A DNA stretch of 64,000 nucleotides, from assembly GCA_030847615.1 (NCBI GenBank), contig JAUMIR010000001.1, positions 62,509,501-62,573,500 of the forward strand, in the 5' to 3' direction. Under the pieces are notes generated by a model, which made no database searches, was not told where the DNA came from, and was given only the letters and a program-made list of their open reading frames with translations. Source of the DNA: Gambelia wislizenii (taxonomy: Eukaryota > Chordata > Lepidosauria > Squamata > Crotaphytidae). This document shows positions 1 to 11,876 of this stretch, piece by piece. The position numbers and the translations under genes were made by a program. Numbering within the stretch: position 1 is the first letter of the stretch; the number at the start of each line of letters is the position of its first letter.

Positions 1-522
1 GCCATTCCAGTCCTGTGGGAGACAAAGGTAATGTCATTCTTCCAGTATTCTGCCATTCCAGTCACATGGGAGACAAAGGTAAAACTGCATCCTTTTGTGA
101 ACTGATTTTTCCAGTAAGCAAAACCACAGAGTTTTACCTTCATCTCCCATGGGACCAGAATGGAAGAACAATGGCATCACGCAGTAAGGCAGCACAGAAA
201 GCAGAATTTTCTGGCTGCCTAGCCAATTCACTTTGGCTTGTGATAAGCCTCCCAAAGTAAAGTGACAAGGCAGCCAGAAGGTTCTGCTTTCTGTGCTGAC
301 TTACCGCATGATGTGGTTGTTCTTCTGATATTCTGCTGTTCTGGTCCTGTGGGAGACCGAGGTAAAACCATGTCTATTTGCTATTTTTTTTCTGGTTAGC
401 AAAAAGACATGGTTTTACCTTGGTCTTCCATGGGACTGGAATGGAAGAACAATGACATCATGCATTAAGGTAGCACAGAAAGCAGAACCTTCCATCTGCC
501 TTGCCACTTTACTTTGGTGTGC
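1..522. repeat. Array of alternating inverted repeat units (fold-back satellite-like)
   Basis: A unit of about 110 bp occurs in alternating orientation. The forward copy around 130-240 (accttcatctcccatggga, then agcacagaaagcagaa) is repeated in reverse at 258-372 and forward again at 420-522. Short hairpins built on ggtaaaac...gttttacc (about 88-142 and 361-421) sit between units. A reverse half-unit appears twice at the left edge (2-32 and 50-92, 48 bp apart), so the array probably continues to the left of the window. I see no coding capacity and do not recognise the family. Confidence 0.75.
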
Positions 523-1814
523 ATGTAAGAGAGGTGTCAATGAGCAATGGAAACACCAAACTATGTCTGTTGCTTGTGACTTCTAGGAAAAAGGAGATAA
601 ACTGTGTGGTTATGAGGGAGACAGAGAATGCAGGAGGATTAAAATGGAAGCATGGAAGAGTCCAGAAGAAGAAAGAAGAAAGAAGGAAAGCATCTGAGAG
701 GGAAAAGAAGCAGAAGACAGAGGCAAAAGGCAAGGGGGAATGTTAGCCCTGTGGCTTGTCAGAGAGTTGGTACCAATGGCACTGCAAGGAAAAATACTGA
801 AGAAGGCCTCCTGGGCAGGCTACTGGAGAGAAGCCCAGGTGCAGCCTTCCTGGTGGGTACAAAAGGGGGGGCTGAAGCACAGGTGATGGAGGAGGGGGAG
901 TAGAGAAGGGGAGAATCCAGCCCATCTGGGGGAAGACCCATCCAATGCTGACTCTTGCCAAGCCAGCTGGCTCCAGCTTTCTCTGGCTCCAGCTCCAGAA
1001 AGGCACGTGGGAAGAGGAAGAGAGTGGAGAAGATGGGGTGAAAAGAAACATGATTTTAAGCTGCTGGAGAAGACCCAGCAAATGACACTTTAGGATACTC
1101 TAGAACCCCTTACTGCCTCCAGACCCCCTTACTGAACAGCAAAAGAGAAAGGGAGAGAGGAGCAGATAAGCCTTGGTGGTAAAAAGCATAAATATATGGA
1201 GATTATCAGACATGGGGGAATGTGCAAAAAAATTGCATACCCAACCATGTCAGAAAATTGCTAAAAAAAAAAGAAAGAGAGACCTTACTAGACACCATGT
1301 TCTTCTGCTGTTCTGGGAGTGTAACACTGCCATGGACAAGGCTTTCCTTTTCCATTACGGGAAGAAGCCACTAATCAAAAGGGCTGTCTTACTGATGCCC
1401 GCACTATGCCCCCGGAATAATGGAGACGACATCATCTGGTAAGGTTGCCCTTCCTGTTCTTGTAGTGATCTTCTGACACAGTTTTTGCTACGTCTGATAA
1501 CCTACTTGGTCACCAAAATGAAAATCTTTTTTTAATTAAAAAAAATCATAACATGAACACTGGTGAAAGAAAAGTCATTCCTAGATGCCTTTTGGGTGCA
1601 GCCCTTGAGTTGTATCTAGGAGGTTCAAAATGTTTTTGTCTACCTATGCAAGGTTGAACTGATTTGGTTGAATTAAAAAAATCCTGAAACCTGTTGAACT
1701 TCCCTTTTTTTTTTGGTGGTTTAAGAACCTATCCCCATTATTTTTTCCTCTGGTACCAAACTTTCTGTTAAATAAAATGATGCCCAGGAAGACATCTGCT
1801 TTGTTCACTGATGC
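523..1814. other. No feature recognised
   Basis: Anonymous DNA. 650-910 is strongly purine-rich on the + strand (runs of gaagaaag and ggagggggag). The short open frames there are explained by that composition. No splice-flanked exon, element terminus or RNA gene is visible. Confidence 0.5.
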
Positions 1815-2037
1815 ATGTAGTTGTTGATTTATGGTGACACTAAGTCAAACCTATCATGGGGTTTTCTTAGCAGGATTTTTTTTGGGAGGGGGGTTGCCTT
1901 TGCCTTCCTCTGAGGCTAAGAGAGTGTGACTTGCCCAAGGTCACCCAGTGGGTTTCCATGGTGGAGCGGGAATTCAAATCCTGGTCTCCAGAGTCATAGT
2001 GCAATGCTTCAAACCACTACACTACGGTGGTGCTCCA
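1815..2037 (-). mobile_element. tRNA-derived SINE (MIR-like lizard type)
   Basis: Read on the minus strand, the element has an A-box-like segment (gtagtgtagtggtt), a B-box-like segment (aggatttgaattccc for consensus ggttcgaatcc), the conserved block tgggtgaccttgggcaagtc and a tail ending near gtcaccataaatcaacaac. Five related copies in this window share these blocks. Such SINEs are transcribed by RNA polymerase III and moved by a partner LINE. This copy is diverged and presumably inactive. Confidence 0.8.
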
Positions 2038-4361
2038 ACTGATGTATACCTCTAATCAAAACAAAACCAAAAAAAAAAGCTAGTAAGTGACGGTTAAAGA
2101 AGGAGGAGTGTGTATGTGTGAGAAGAAAGAACTGTTTATTTCCATGTGTACAAAGAGATTAATAAAGGTCACCATCTTATTACAGACCATTTCAACTATA
2201 GACAAACCATTTCCATTTAGCTTTTTAACACGGAGAAATACTTGTTCTCCCCCAAGATACATTCTGCATCTTCAGCTGAATTAGCTTTGTACCACACTGT
2301 CTCTTTGCAGTGAAGCTAAGGAAAGCTTGTACTCTGTGTGTGGAAAGAGATAAATCAGATTCCTAGTTAATTGGACATTTCCTCAGCTGCAGCTCAAGAA
2401 TGTTGGCCTGTTGAATGGAGGGAAAATGCTCACCAGTGGGCCTGTGTGCTGACTAAATTATTAAAATACATACATTTGAGGGAGAACAGAATTTCCCATT
2501 TGAAATGTCTGGGGGGGGGGTGGATCACAGAAGTGCTCTACCAGGGCCTGCCATTCTATGACTCTCAGTGAGGTTTAGATTAGTATTAGGAATGGTGAGC
2601 TAAGAGTGTGGCGTAATGAGGAAACAGACCCACACAGTCAGCTTTCTCCATCCTAAGTCCACTTCCAAATAGGCATTCAGGACTGGCATTCAGTTTTTGT
2701 GAATTCAAATATACACTGATTTGATTGGTACCCCACCCCTTCACCCCCAGACTGATGTTCAGTTCAGAACTTAGTTATCCCTCAGTTTTTGAATGTCCTT
2801 AATTGTTCTGAGGCAGTTCTCAGCTCAAAAAATCTGGCAAAATATATTTTAAAACATTTGGTTTTGAGTATAAATACGTTCAGAAATGGATGATGACAGA
2901 GATTATATTTGAACATATGCTTCAAATATGCATTTCAATGTAAATTTTCATACAGTTTTTTCCCCAAAAGAACAAAGCAGCAGATTTATGTGGAAATGGT
3001 TCCAAAATTGATTTCATAGGACCACAAGAATGATACAGGCAGGAAATATATAGCTTTATCTCTCCCCAGAGTGGAAAAGATGTAGCACATGGGTGGCATG
3101 CAATCTACACAATTTTGCTGCCCCCTTGACACCCCAGAAGTTGCCCTCCTACTTAAAAAAAAATAGAATCATACACTTGGAAGCTGCTAAGAAGCATGAT
3201 TCTATCCTAAAACAAGGTGTTGTCCTGAACCAAGGTATGTCCTACCCCAAAATGTTGGTTTTGAAAATGATAATCTGACTTCATGGCATTTTTCTTTCTT
3301 TTCAGGTGTGCACCCATAGGGGGAGGGTGCAGCTGCTGGTGGTTTCTGAAATGTACTTCAGAATCTCCAGAACTTGATTACCCCTGGTCTAATGATACTT
3401 TTAAGATAATTTTCACATGCTTAGATTTCTTACTTTCTGCAGCTCCAAGGTGATATAACTCTTTATACACAGAAACCAGAAATAGCAAGACTGCTATGTC
3501 TTTCACTAAGATTAGATCCAATATTTTAAAAGCATATATACCAATATAGTCATTCATTTGGTTTCAAGAAGTTGGTGAATCCCAAAATAATGGTGTTCGA
3601 TCTTTCACAGGCCCCAGGACTATCCACTGCCTTCTCACTGGATATTCAAATGCCTCATTCAGGTCCTGTTCCTCAGCTCTGTTGTTATACAGTGGAATTC
3701 ATGTTCATTACTGAGTACCTGTATACTTACTAGATATTAGCCCAGGAAGCATATCCCTTGTTTTTTCCCCAGTTAAGTTACCAGAAGTCTGCTCTGCAAT
3801 TGTATAGGTAAGTGCTGGGTAGGGGCAGATCTGCAGCCCATTTCCCATTATTGGGGGGAAAGTGAGATATATAGAGTAAATGAATTATATAAATAAATAA
3901 ATGGTCAGTTTTGCTTTCTTTTGTGTTTGATCTTTCTAATCTCAAAAGTTTTCTCCATACCATATTTACGAAGAAAGAAGTTTCTTATCAAAAGCAAAGT
4001 GAACAAAAATCTCAGAGATCTTCAAGGGTCACATTCAGCTATTCCCAGTATGAAGAGGATTGTGTTGTACATGCTTATCTTGCAGCTGTTAAAGATTAGG
4101 AGTCTATTAGAAAGAAGTGCCAATCCTTATTCAAACATGGTTGAACTAAATACATAGGGATTCAGTCAGACTTTCAAGAGCTAAGCACTCAAAGCACTCT
4201 GCCTGTATATGTAAATCTGTCACTTTTTCTTTTTCCCACACTTTTTAAACTTCAAGTTTTTCACATCAAATGCGCAAAGAATTTGCAAATTTTGCAAAAT
4301 GAGCCAAATCAAATTCTTACTTGTATTGGCACTGGGGGAAAAGTAACTCTGAAAATGTTAG
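2038..4361. other. No feature recognised
   Basis: AT-rich anonymous DNA. The only low-complexity tracts seen are a G run near 2,510 and a short aata repeat near 3,890. No open frame resembles a known protein. Confidence 0.5.
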
Positions 4362-4587
4362 CAGTAAAGTGGGACCCCTGTATCCACTGGGGATTGGTTC
4401 TAGGGGGCGTGGATACGAAAAAACATGGATAATAGCAAACACTATTGAAAATAATGGGACTTCCATTTTAAAATACCATAGAGTTGCCTTGGAAGACCTA
4501 GGGAAGACACATTTTCTAGGAAGACTATAGTCCCATGGATAATTGAATCAGTGGATAATGAATCAGTGGACACAGGGGTCCTACTGC
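4362..4587. mobile_element. pogo/Tigger-type MITE
   Basis: The ends are inverted: left aagtgggacccctgtatcca and right acacaggggtcc, both flanked by TA. The start follows the pattern of mammalian MER2-like Tigger MITEs (ggattggttctag), and the body repeats tggataat motifs. TA target duplication and this terminus are typical of Tc1/mariner-pogo relatives. It has no coding capacity, so it depended on a transposase made elsewhere. Confidence 0.75.
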
Positions 4588-6365
4588 ACTGATTGGCCAG
4601 CAACAGTGACTTCAATTGTATCATTCTGACTTATGGTGTGACAAAGACAATCTTGAGAACTGCATATTGATATAACCTCTCCTCTTTAGCTACTCAGAAA
4701 AGCATTTTTGTTGTCATTTAATCAACTGTTGGTATGTAATTTTGAAATAGTAGGATTGTAATTTCTGTGGCAAACATGAATTTGTTTATAGGCATGTGTA
4801 ATATGAGAGGTATAATTAGATAAATTAATTTGTTCATTGAGGGGGAAAGAATACTTCTTTGTTCTACTGCTTTCAAGGATTTGCTACCAAGAAAGTGAAT
4901 TATCAACATTATTTGTACAATTTGTGCTACATGCTCAAGAAGTGAGGATATAGACAGCTAGAAGCAGAGGCCCTCTGCACATGGATGCAGAATCTTGAGG
5001 TCAATGATAGTTGGCCACAGTCATTATTATGTACTTGGCTATCTCTAGTAAAGATAATCAAGAAAGAATCAGCTGTTAGAACCAGCATTTTTTTCTGTTT
5101 TGCGTTGGACCCCATTCTAATTTAGAAAAATAATTCTAAATTTAGAGAATTTAGCTTAATTTACATGATTGTTCAGGTGTTTTATCAAATCATTGGACTA
5201 ATACAGTCACAGCCACTAGTACCCAAATGTGTGTTTAAAGGTGTAAGCCTATGTATATGTTATATATTTTAATATAAGTTCCATCAACTTCAACAACATT
5301 ACTTTTCAGGCACATGGTAATAGATTACAGTATTTTTACAAAATAGATTGCCGTATCTTTTATTCTTTCAGGTTTACTATGGCAAAGTATGAAAGTATGT
5401 GATTACTTATTTCATCTTCTTCCCAGCTTCACTGCTTATCTGGGTTATCACAGGCTTGAAAAATACTTAAAACCTCATTTGGCTGACACTGTTTTGCTTA
5501 TTTGAAACAGCAAGTCTATGTATACCCAGCACATAGCAGAAGATTCCCAAGAAATTTGAGAAAATAATAACAGGAAGTATATATGTGGAGCAGCACTGTG
5601 CTCAGATCAAGTGTAAGCAGCATAGAAGGCAATTAGAAAGCAAAATATCATGTATTTAAAATAAAAGGTAACATGATGTTCTGTGTAAAAAGAAAGGAAG
5701 CCATGAACACAGAAAACACTAGATTCAATAGGCAATTTAGTTCATTGTCTTCAAATATATTAGCTAGACTGGGTCTCTTCTTTGAACTTTGCTTCAAGGC
5801 CATGTCTTTGTTCACACAGTTTCCAGAGATGGGGATGAATGGGCTTTCTCCCAGTTTGAGTGAGGCCTTGGTAAGGTGTCCTCTTTCATCAGTGGGCTCC
5901 TGGACACAAGTAGCAGCAAGCCATCTTTTTAGTTTTCAAAAATAGACAAGCAACCTGGCACAATATAAACTAATAACTTCAGTGACACACACATTATATA
6001 TCTACAATAATAAATAAATCATGTGAGTACAAACTTTCAAGCACATGGACCTGACAAAATATATGTAGATATTTCAAGTGTCCTCCTTATATAATCATGG
6101 ATGCTCCTACCCATTTTACATGAGAGTGGTAAGAAAATCCAAGCTAGAGTTGAATGATGCAGGTGAAGATGAATAGTTCGCTATGAAGATAGCTTGGTCA
6201 GGAACAAAGAAGACAGTTTTTCCTGGGTATTTGAAACTATTTCATCTTAAAAGACTTCTTCAGCTTCTTATTATTAGCTATATACCTTCTGTATGGATGA
6301 TAATAAAGAAGTTCATAACAAACCATTCCCGTAGATATTATAAAGCCAAATAAGAAAATGTAATA
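4588..6365. other. No feature recognised
   Basis: AT-rich anonymous DNA without recognisable element ends or coding similarity. Stop codons are frequent in all frames. Confidence 0.5.
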
Positions 6366-6594
6366 CAGTTGTCCCTTCATATTCGCTGGGGTTTGGTTCC
6401 AGGACCCCCTGTGGATACCAAAATCCATGAATACTCAAGTCCCATTATATGCAATGGCATAGCAAAATGCTGTCCCGTATATGAGATGGCAAAATCAAGC
6501 TTTGCTTTTTGGATTATTATTTTTAAAGAATATTTTCAAACCATGAATACTTAAATCCATTAATACCAAATCCATGGATATGGAGGGACAACTG
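6366..6594. mobile_element. pogo/Tigger-type MITE, intact ends
   Basis: Perfect 11-bp terminal inverted repeats (cagttgtccct / agggacaactg) flanked on both sides by TA. Just inside are ttggttccaggaccccctg and gtggataccaaaatccatg, the arrangement of MER2-like nonautonomous Tigger elements. It is 229 bp long and non-coding. A second member lies at 7,225-7,454 in opposite orientation. Confidence 0.9.
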
Positions 6595-6596
6595 TA

Positions 6597-7224
6597 CTAT
6601 TTACGAGAACAAATCTGTAAATTTCAAAATGTTATGCCATTCTCTCTCACCTTTGTTGTTGTAAGCAACAGGAAGGCATAATTCCCTATGACCTGTAAGG
6701 GGTTATAAGAATCCCGGGTTCCTGCTCAGGGCCACAGCTGCAGAGAGGATGAGGCTGATTGTAGTTAAGTGTAAAAGGCATCCTACTTAAACTGAAAGGA
6801 GCACCTTTTGTAAAGGATACCGTGGGTGTAGTTAGTATCAGAAATGTTTAAGTATTGATACTATAATCAAACTTAGCCACCCAAATTGATAATGAATGTT
6901 AATGTAAATAAATGATTAATAATAATAAACACGCTCCATTGACCAAATCAGTAAACTATAGCCTGATAAGTTATAGTCTAACTTGTAAATCAAGGTTTGT
7001 TACATTTTCTTTTGTGCTCTTTCAGCAGGGGTTACAACTCAGGAACATATATTCAACAATCAGATTGTAATCAATTAGCATCTTGCTAGTGATTCCACTG
7101 TAGAATACTTAAAGAATAATTACAACTAGATCCTAAAGTTGTTAATATTTACTGCAGATCCTCTTGTACGTAGCTGATAAAACTACCATATATATTCCAT
7201 TATAAAAAGTGTTGATATTGAATA
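6597..7224. other. No feature recognised
   Basis: AT-rich anonymous DNA between two copies of the same MITE. Confidence 0.45.
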
Positions 7225-7454
7225 CTGTTGTCCCTCCATATCCACAGATTTAGTATTCATGAATTTAAGTATTCACAGCTTGAAAATATTCTTTAAAAAT
7301 AATAATCCAAAAAGCAAACATTGATTTTGCCATCTTATATAAGGAACACCATTTTGCTATGCCATAGCATATAATGGGACTTGAGTATTCATTGATTTTG
7401 GTATCCATGGGGGGTTCTGGAACCAAACCCCAGCAAATATGAAGGGACAAATGT
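7225..7454. mobile_element. pogo/Tigger-type MITE inserted in a Penelope-like element
   Basis: Same family as 6,366-6,594 but inverted: it begins ctgttgtccctccatatcc and ends gaagggacaaatg next to ta. It interrupts the 3' end of the Penelope-like coding region, which resumes immediately to the right. The MITE is therefore the younger insertion. Confidence 0.85.
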
Positions 7455-8253
7455 ATAGTGTTTAAACAAAATGGAGAATAAGTTTGTAAAAAATAAATCC
7501 AGAAAGCTTCACATCTAAGCAGTTGTAATTGATTGTCCATATATGTTTGTTGTGGTACTATCTCTATTAGAAAGAATTTTATAGCTTCTGGAGAGTGCTG
7601 GAAATTATTAAAATATTCACCCAAAGTTGAGTCTAAAATATTATTACTGATTTTGTTCTTATGTTTGTTAATTTGAATCCACAATTGTCTAGAAGTTTGT
7701 CCAATGTATAGTAACTGACAAGGATATATGATAACATAAATTAGTGATGACATATATAGATTGGTGATAGGAGGAGCAACAGGATGGCCCGTAGCAACTC
7801 CTTTAATTTGTCAATAAAATGTGGAGTCAAATTTAAAGTAATTCCTGTCTAGAAAAAGATCCAAAATGACTAATAAGAAATGAGTGAGCCAAGAACATTT
7901 TCAATGACCTCTCTGGCTACATTGTGTGGAATGACAGTATACAGTAATTTTACAACCATTGTAACTAAACCCATAGTGTTAGTGAATTCCAATTATTCTA
8001 TACTACAAATGAACTCCCTAGTATCTTTTATATTAGATGGGGCCTGTGAGACCATAGGGGTGAGAAAATGGTTTAAATAAAGTGCAAAAGGTTCATGCAC
8101 TGAATTACTGGCTGAAACTACTGGTCTACCAGGAGGAGGGAAGCCTTCTTTATTAATTTTAGGTATAATGTAAAATAAAGATATCTGTGGATGATGGTTG
8201 GTTAAAATTGCACCAAAGAGAACATAATAACACAGACAAATGTTTTGACCCAT
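7455..8253 (-). pseudogene. Penelope-like element: partial reverse transcriptase joined to GIY-YIG endonuclease
   Basis: Two blocks of a Penelope-like (PLE) protein lie on the minus strand. The reverse-transcriptase block (8,253-7,993) carries FYIIPKINK, PPGRPVVSASNS and a following KDTREFI. After a degraded stretch it continues NYFKFDSTFY and GVATGHPVAP to NLYM. Directly after that (7,753-7,455) comes a GIY-YIG block, YVIIYPCQLLYIGQTSRQL, then LLQTYSPFCLN. The catalytic palm and linker that normally separate these parts are missing, so this copy is internally deleted as well as 5' truncated. PLEs encode RT plus GIY-YIG endonuclease for target-primed retrotransposition. Stops and frameshifts make it non-functional. 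Confidence 0.85.
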
Positions 8254-8420
8254 TACAACAAACCAGGCCTAGCAGTTTTCAACTCCAGTCCTAATTGTCC
8301 TAATTGTCATTGTTCTCATCCTCTCTGCATTGTAATTGACAAGTCCTAATTGTCCATATGTTTATCAAACGACCTAAAAAATCCAGGACAGGGATGACAG
8401 GAGATTGCCAAAGGGCTCAA

Positions 8421-8963
8421 TTATCAGATGATGTTGTCCCTGCCTCATACTGCTCCTGTGCCCCCTCCATTCCACATTCATTTTTATTGACAGTTTAAGG
8501 CAATAGATCACCCATTCTGTTTCTGTTATGGAATCATGGGCATCTGAATCTGTGCCCCATTATGCTGGTGTGATACCAGCTGCAGTGGGAGGTCCCTGCT
8601 GAACACTTCTGGTCGAGATCAGGACATCAAGGTGTCACACTTTTTCTCCATCCCCAGGTTACTTGGCATTTTAAAAATATGTCTAGCTGCTTTGTTTTAC
8701 TTTTGTGTGTTTATTCTTGCTTTTGACTTTGAATTTCCCACATGATCGTTCTCTCATGAGAATGGCTGGGTTTTACTTTCCAGGAACTGAATGGGGTTCG
8801 GTGACAGCTCCATTCACTTCCTAGAATGCTGGAGGGAAGAGGAGCAGTTTATGTCACGCTAGAAAGGTAGGTCTGAATTTTTTTTTGAAGTGCAACAGGG
8901 ATGGAAGTGGGGCAGGAAATAGATGGCGAGACAGGGACACTATATATGGTCCCCATCTGATAA
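8421..8963. mobile_element. Probable nonautonomous DNA transposon with TTATCAGATG ends
   Basis: The left end ttatcagatgatg and right end ccccatctgataa are inverted. About 12 bp further in, both arms carry gtccctgcc/tc-like sequence (gttgtccctgcc on the left; ggcgagacagggacac on the right). The 540-bp interior shows no open frame. I cannot settle a target-site duplication, so the superfamily is unassigned. Confidence 0.5.
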
Positions 8964-9046
8964 TCTCCCAAAGCTACCCCACAGTACTTTGCCTGATGAA
9001 GTATTGTTGCTGTGAAAATCCATCACCCCAATGCCTCTCTTACCTG

Positions 9047-9269
9047 CCTTGACAGCTCCCACCTTTCAATATCACATAATTGGCAATATTGGATAATTTG
9101 GATGGCTGTGGCCCACCACATGGTTGGTAAGTTAACCAGGAACTCCCCAAATACCAAGGCTGGAGACACATGCAAACTAAGGTGGGGGCCTTTCCAAATT
9201 CCTTAGACAGGTCATAACCAGGTAGGTCAGAGTTCTTCCTGGGAACATCTGGAGGTGAATCATCCACTA
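9047..9269 (+). mobile_element. Left part of an LTR-family fragment (outer layer of the nest)
   Basis: This segment aligns by eye with 17,095-17,290 and, reversed, with about 22,940-22,760. Shared blocks include the cataat/aatttggcaa region and ccaaattcc followed by tgaatc. It is the upstream part of an LTR-type family found six times in the window. The copy stops at the CACTA duplication (9,265-9,269) where another LTR begins, and resumes at 14,465. Confidence 0.6.
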
Positions 9270-9989
9270 TGTCCGGGAAAGCAGCCAACCGAATGGCTGA
9301 TGATACACGCAAAATGCAAGTCTTTGCAGCAAGACAACAATAATTCTGGAGCTCAGTACCAATCCAATGTCCAATAGTAAAACCAAGGGGCAAGCCAAAG
9401 GTCCAGGAGTCCAGAGAGCAAGTCAGCGAGTCCAGTCCAGGGTCAAGACTTCCAGAAAGCAGGTCAGCAAATCCACTCCAAGGTCAAGAGTTCCAGATCA
9501 ATCCAAGGTCTAGGAGGCAAGGTTTCAGGCAACAAGGGAGTCTGAGTCAGTTGCTTTCACCAGGGAACGCAGATACACTATGACAAAGAAGCTCATAGCT
9601 GTTTATATTGGCCCAGTTCCTAATCACAGCTGTTTGGTGATTGCTGAGCATTTCTCATAGAATCATAGAATTGTAGAGTTGGAAGATACCATGAGGGCTA
9701 TCCAGTCCAACCTCCTGCCATGCAGGAAATCACGATCAAAGCATTCCTGACGGATGGCCATCCAGCCTCTGTTTAAAGACGTCCAAGGAAGGAGACCACA
9801 CCATGCTCCGAGGGAGTGTATTTCACTGTTGAACAGCTCTTACTGTCAAAAAGTTCCTCCTAATGTTGAGGTGGAATCTCTGTTCCTGGAGCTTGCATCC
9901 ATTGCTCCGTGTTCCAGTCTCTGGAGCAGCAGAAAACAAGCCTGCTCCATCCTCAGCATGACATCCCTTCAAATACTTAAACAGCGCTA

Positions 9990-10856
9990 TCATATCGCCT
10001 CTTCACTGTCTTTTTTGTTAAGGCTAAACATACCCAGCTCCCTAAGTCTCTCCTCATAAGGCAAGGTTTCCAGACCTTTCACAATTTTAGTCGCCCTTCT
10101 CTGCACACGCTCCAATTTGTCCATATCCTTTTTGAATTGTGGTGCCCAGAACTGGACACAGTATTCTAGGTGAAGTCTGACCAAGGCAGAATAGAGTGGC
10201 ATTATTACTTCCCTTGATCTAGACACTATACTTCTATTGATGCAGCCCAAAATTGCATTGGCCTTTTTAGCTGCCGCATCACACTGTTGACTCATGTTCA
10301 ACTTGTGGTCCACTAAGACTCCTAGATTCCTTTCACAGGTAGTCTCGTTCAGCCAGGTCTCTCCCATCCTATATCTATGCATTTCATTTTTCCGCCCTAT
10401 GTGCAGTACCTTACATTTCTCCGTAGTGAATTTCATTTTGTTAACTTTGGCCCAGCTCTCCAGTCTATCCAGGTCATTTTGAAAATTTTGATCCTGTCCT
10501 CCAGGGTATTAGCGACTCCCCCTAATTTGGTGTCATCTGCAAATTTGATAAGTATGCCCCTAATTCCCTCATCCAAGTCATTGATAAAGATGTTGAATAG
10601 CACTGGGCCCAGGACAGAACCCTGTGGCACCCCACTGGTCACATCTTTCCAATATGAAGAGGAGCCACTGCTGAGCACCCTTTGGGTTCAGCCGGTCAAC
10701 TAATTACAAATCCATTGAACAGTTAACTTGTCTAGCCCACATTTTACAAGCTTGTTTCCAAGAATGTCATGGGAAACCTTGTCAATGGCCTTACTGAAAT
10801 CAAGGTATACGATATCCACAGCGTTTCATCTACCAAGCTGGTAATTTTATCAAAAA

Positions 10857-10887
<31 letters not shown>

Positions 10888-11871
10888 TCAGATTAGTCTG
10901 GCATGACTTGTTTCTCAGAAACCCACATTGACTTTATGTGATTATGGCATTGCCTTCTAAATGTTCACAGACTCTCTGTTTAATGATCTGCTCTAGAATC
11001 TTCCCTGGTATTGATGTCAGACTAACTGGACGATAATTCTGGGATCCTCTTTTTTCCCTTTTTTCAAGATGGGGACAACGTTTGCCCTCCTCCAGTCTGC
11101 TGGGACTTCTCCTGTTCTCCAGGAGTTCTCAAACATTATTGCCAATGGCTCTGAGATTACATTTGCCAGCTCTTTTAATACTCTTGGATGTAGTTCAGCT
11201 GGTCCTGGAGATTTAAATTCATTTAGATTAAGAAGGCATTCCTGTACTACCTCTTTGCTTATTCTGTGTTGGATTTCCCCTATTGTATCCTCTGCTCCAT
11301 TCTCCTCAGGTTGGTCCTCCTTTTCCTTTTCTGAAAACACTGAGGCAAAGAAGGTGTTGAGTAATTCTGCCTTTTCTCTGTCCCCTGTTAGCATTTTGTC
11401 ATCTTCTCCATGTAGTGGCCCTATCATTTCCTTCTTCCTCCTTTTGCTGTGGACATACCCAAAAAAACCCTTTTTATTGTTCTTAACCTCCCTAGCAAGC
11501 CTGAGCTCATTCTGTGCTTTAGCTTTTATGACTTTACTCCTACACGTGTTTGCTATCTGTTTGAATTCTTCTTTGGTGATTTCCCCCTTTTTCCATTTCC
11601 TATACATGTTCCATTTAAAACTTAGCTCCTTGAAAGTTCTTTAGTCATCCATCCTGGTTTCTTGAGATGCCTCCCATTTTTCTTCCTCATTGGTACTGTT
11701 TGAGCCTTCAGTATCTCCCTTTTGAGAAAGCCCCATCTGTCTTGAGGTCTCTTCTCTTTTAATATTCCTGACCATGGGATCACCCACAGTATTTCCCTAA
11801 GTTTATTGAAATCAGCTCTCCTAAAGTCGAGAATGCGTGTCTGGCTTCTCCTTTCCATTGTATAACAAACT
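9990..11871 (-). pseudogene. CR1 ORF2, reverse transcriptase part
   Basis: After the insertion, minus-strand coding resumes: KKGFFGYVHSKR, AELLNTFFASVF and WRRANVVPILKKG (to 11,017), then with frameshifts YRPVSLTSIPGKILEQI and SQCGF. It continues [19 protein letters not shown] and the catalytic box IKFADDTKL (FADD codons 10,532-10,543). It ends with the thumb region SREVIMPLYSALVR, LEYCVQFWAP and VQRRATKI. A (GA)n tract at 10,866-10,889 interrupts the palm. At least three frameshifts make this a pseudogene, though the catalytic Asp pair is preserved. Confidence 0.88.
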
Positions 11872-11876
11872 CCAGG

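Noticed and set aside
509..733. Open frames on both strands in purine-rich DNA
   Set aside because: Low-complexity gaagaaag sequence lowers stop frequency; no domain or homologue recognised.
1815..2037. tRNA gene
   Set aside because: A- and B-box-like motifs belong to a SINE with extra body and tail. No cloverleaf with an intact anticodon arm, and five similar SINE copies exist.
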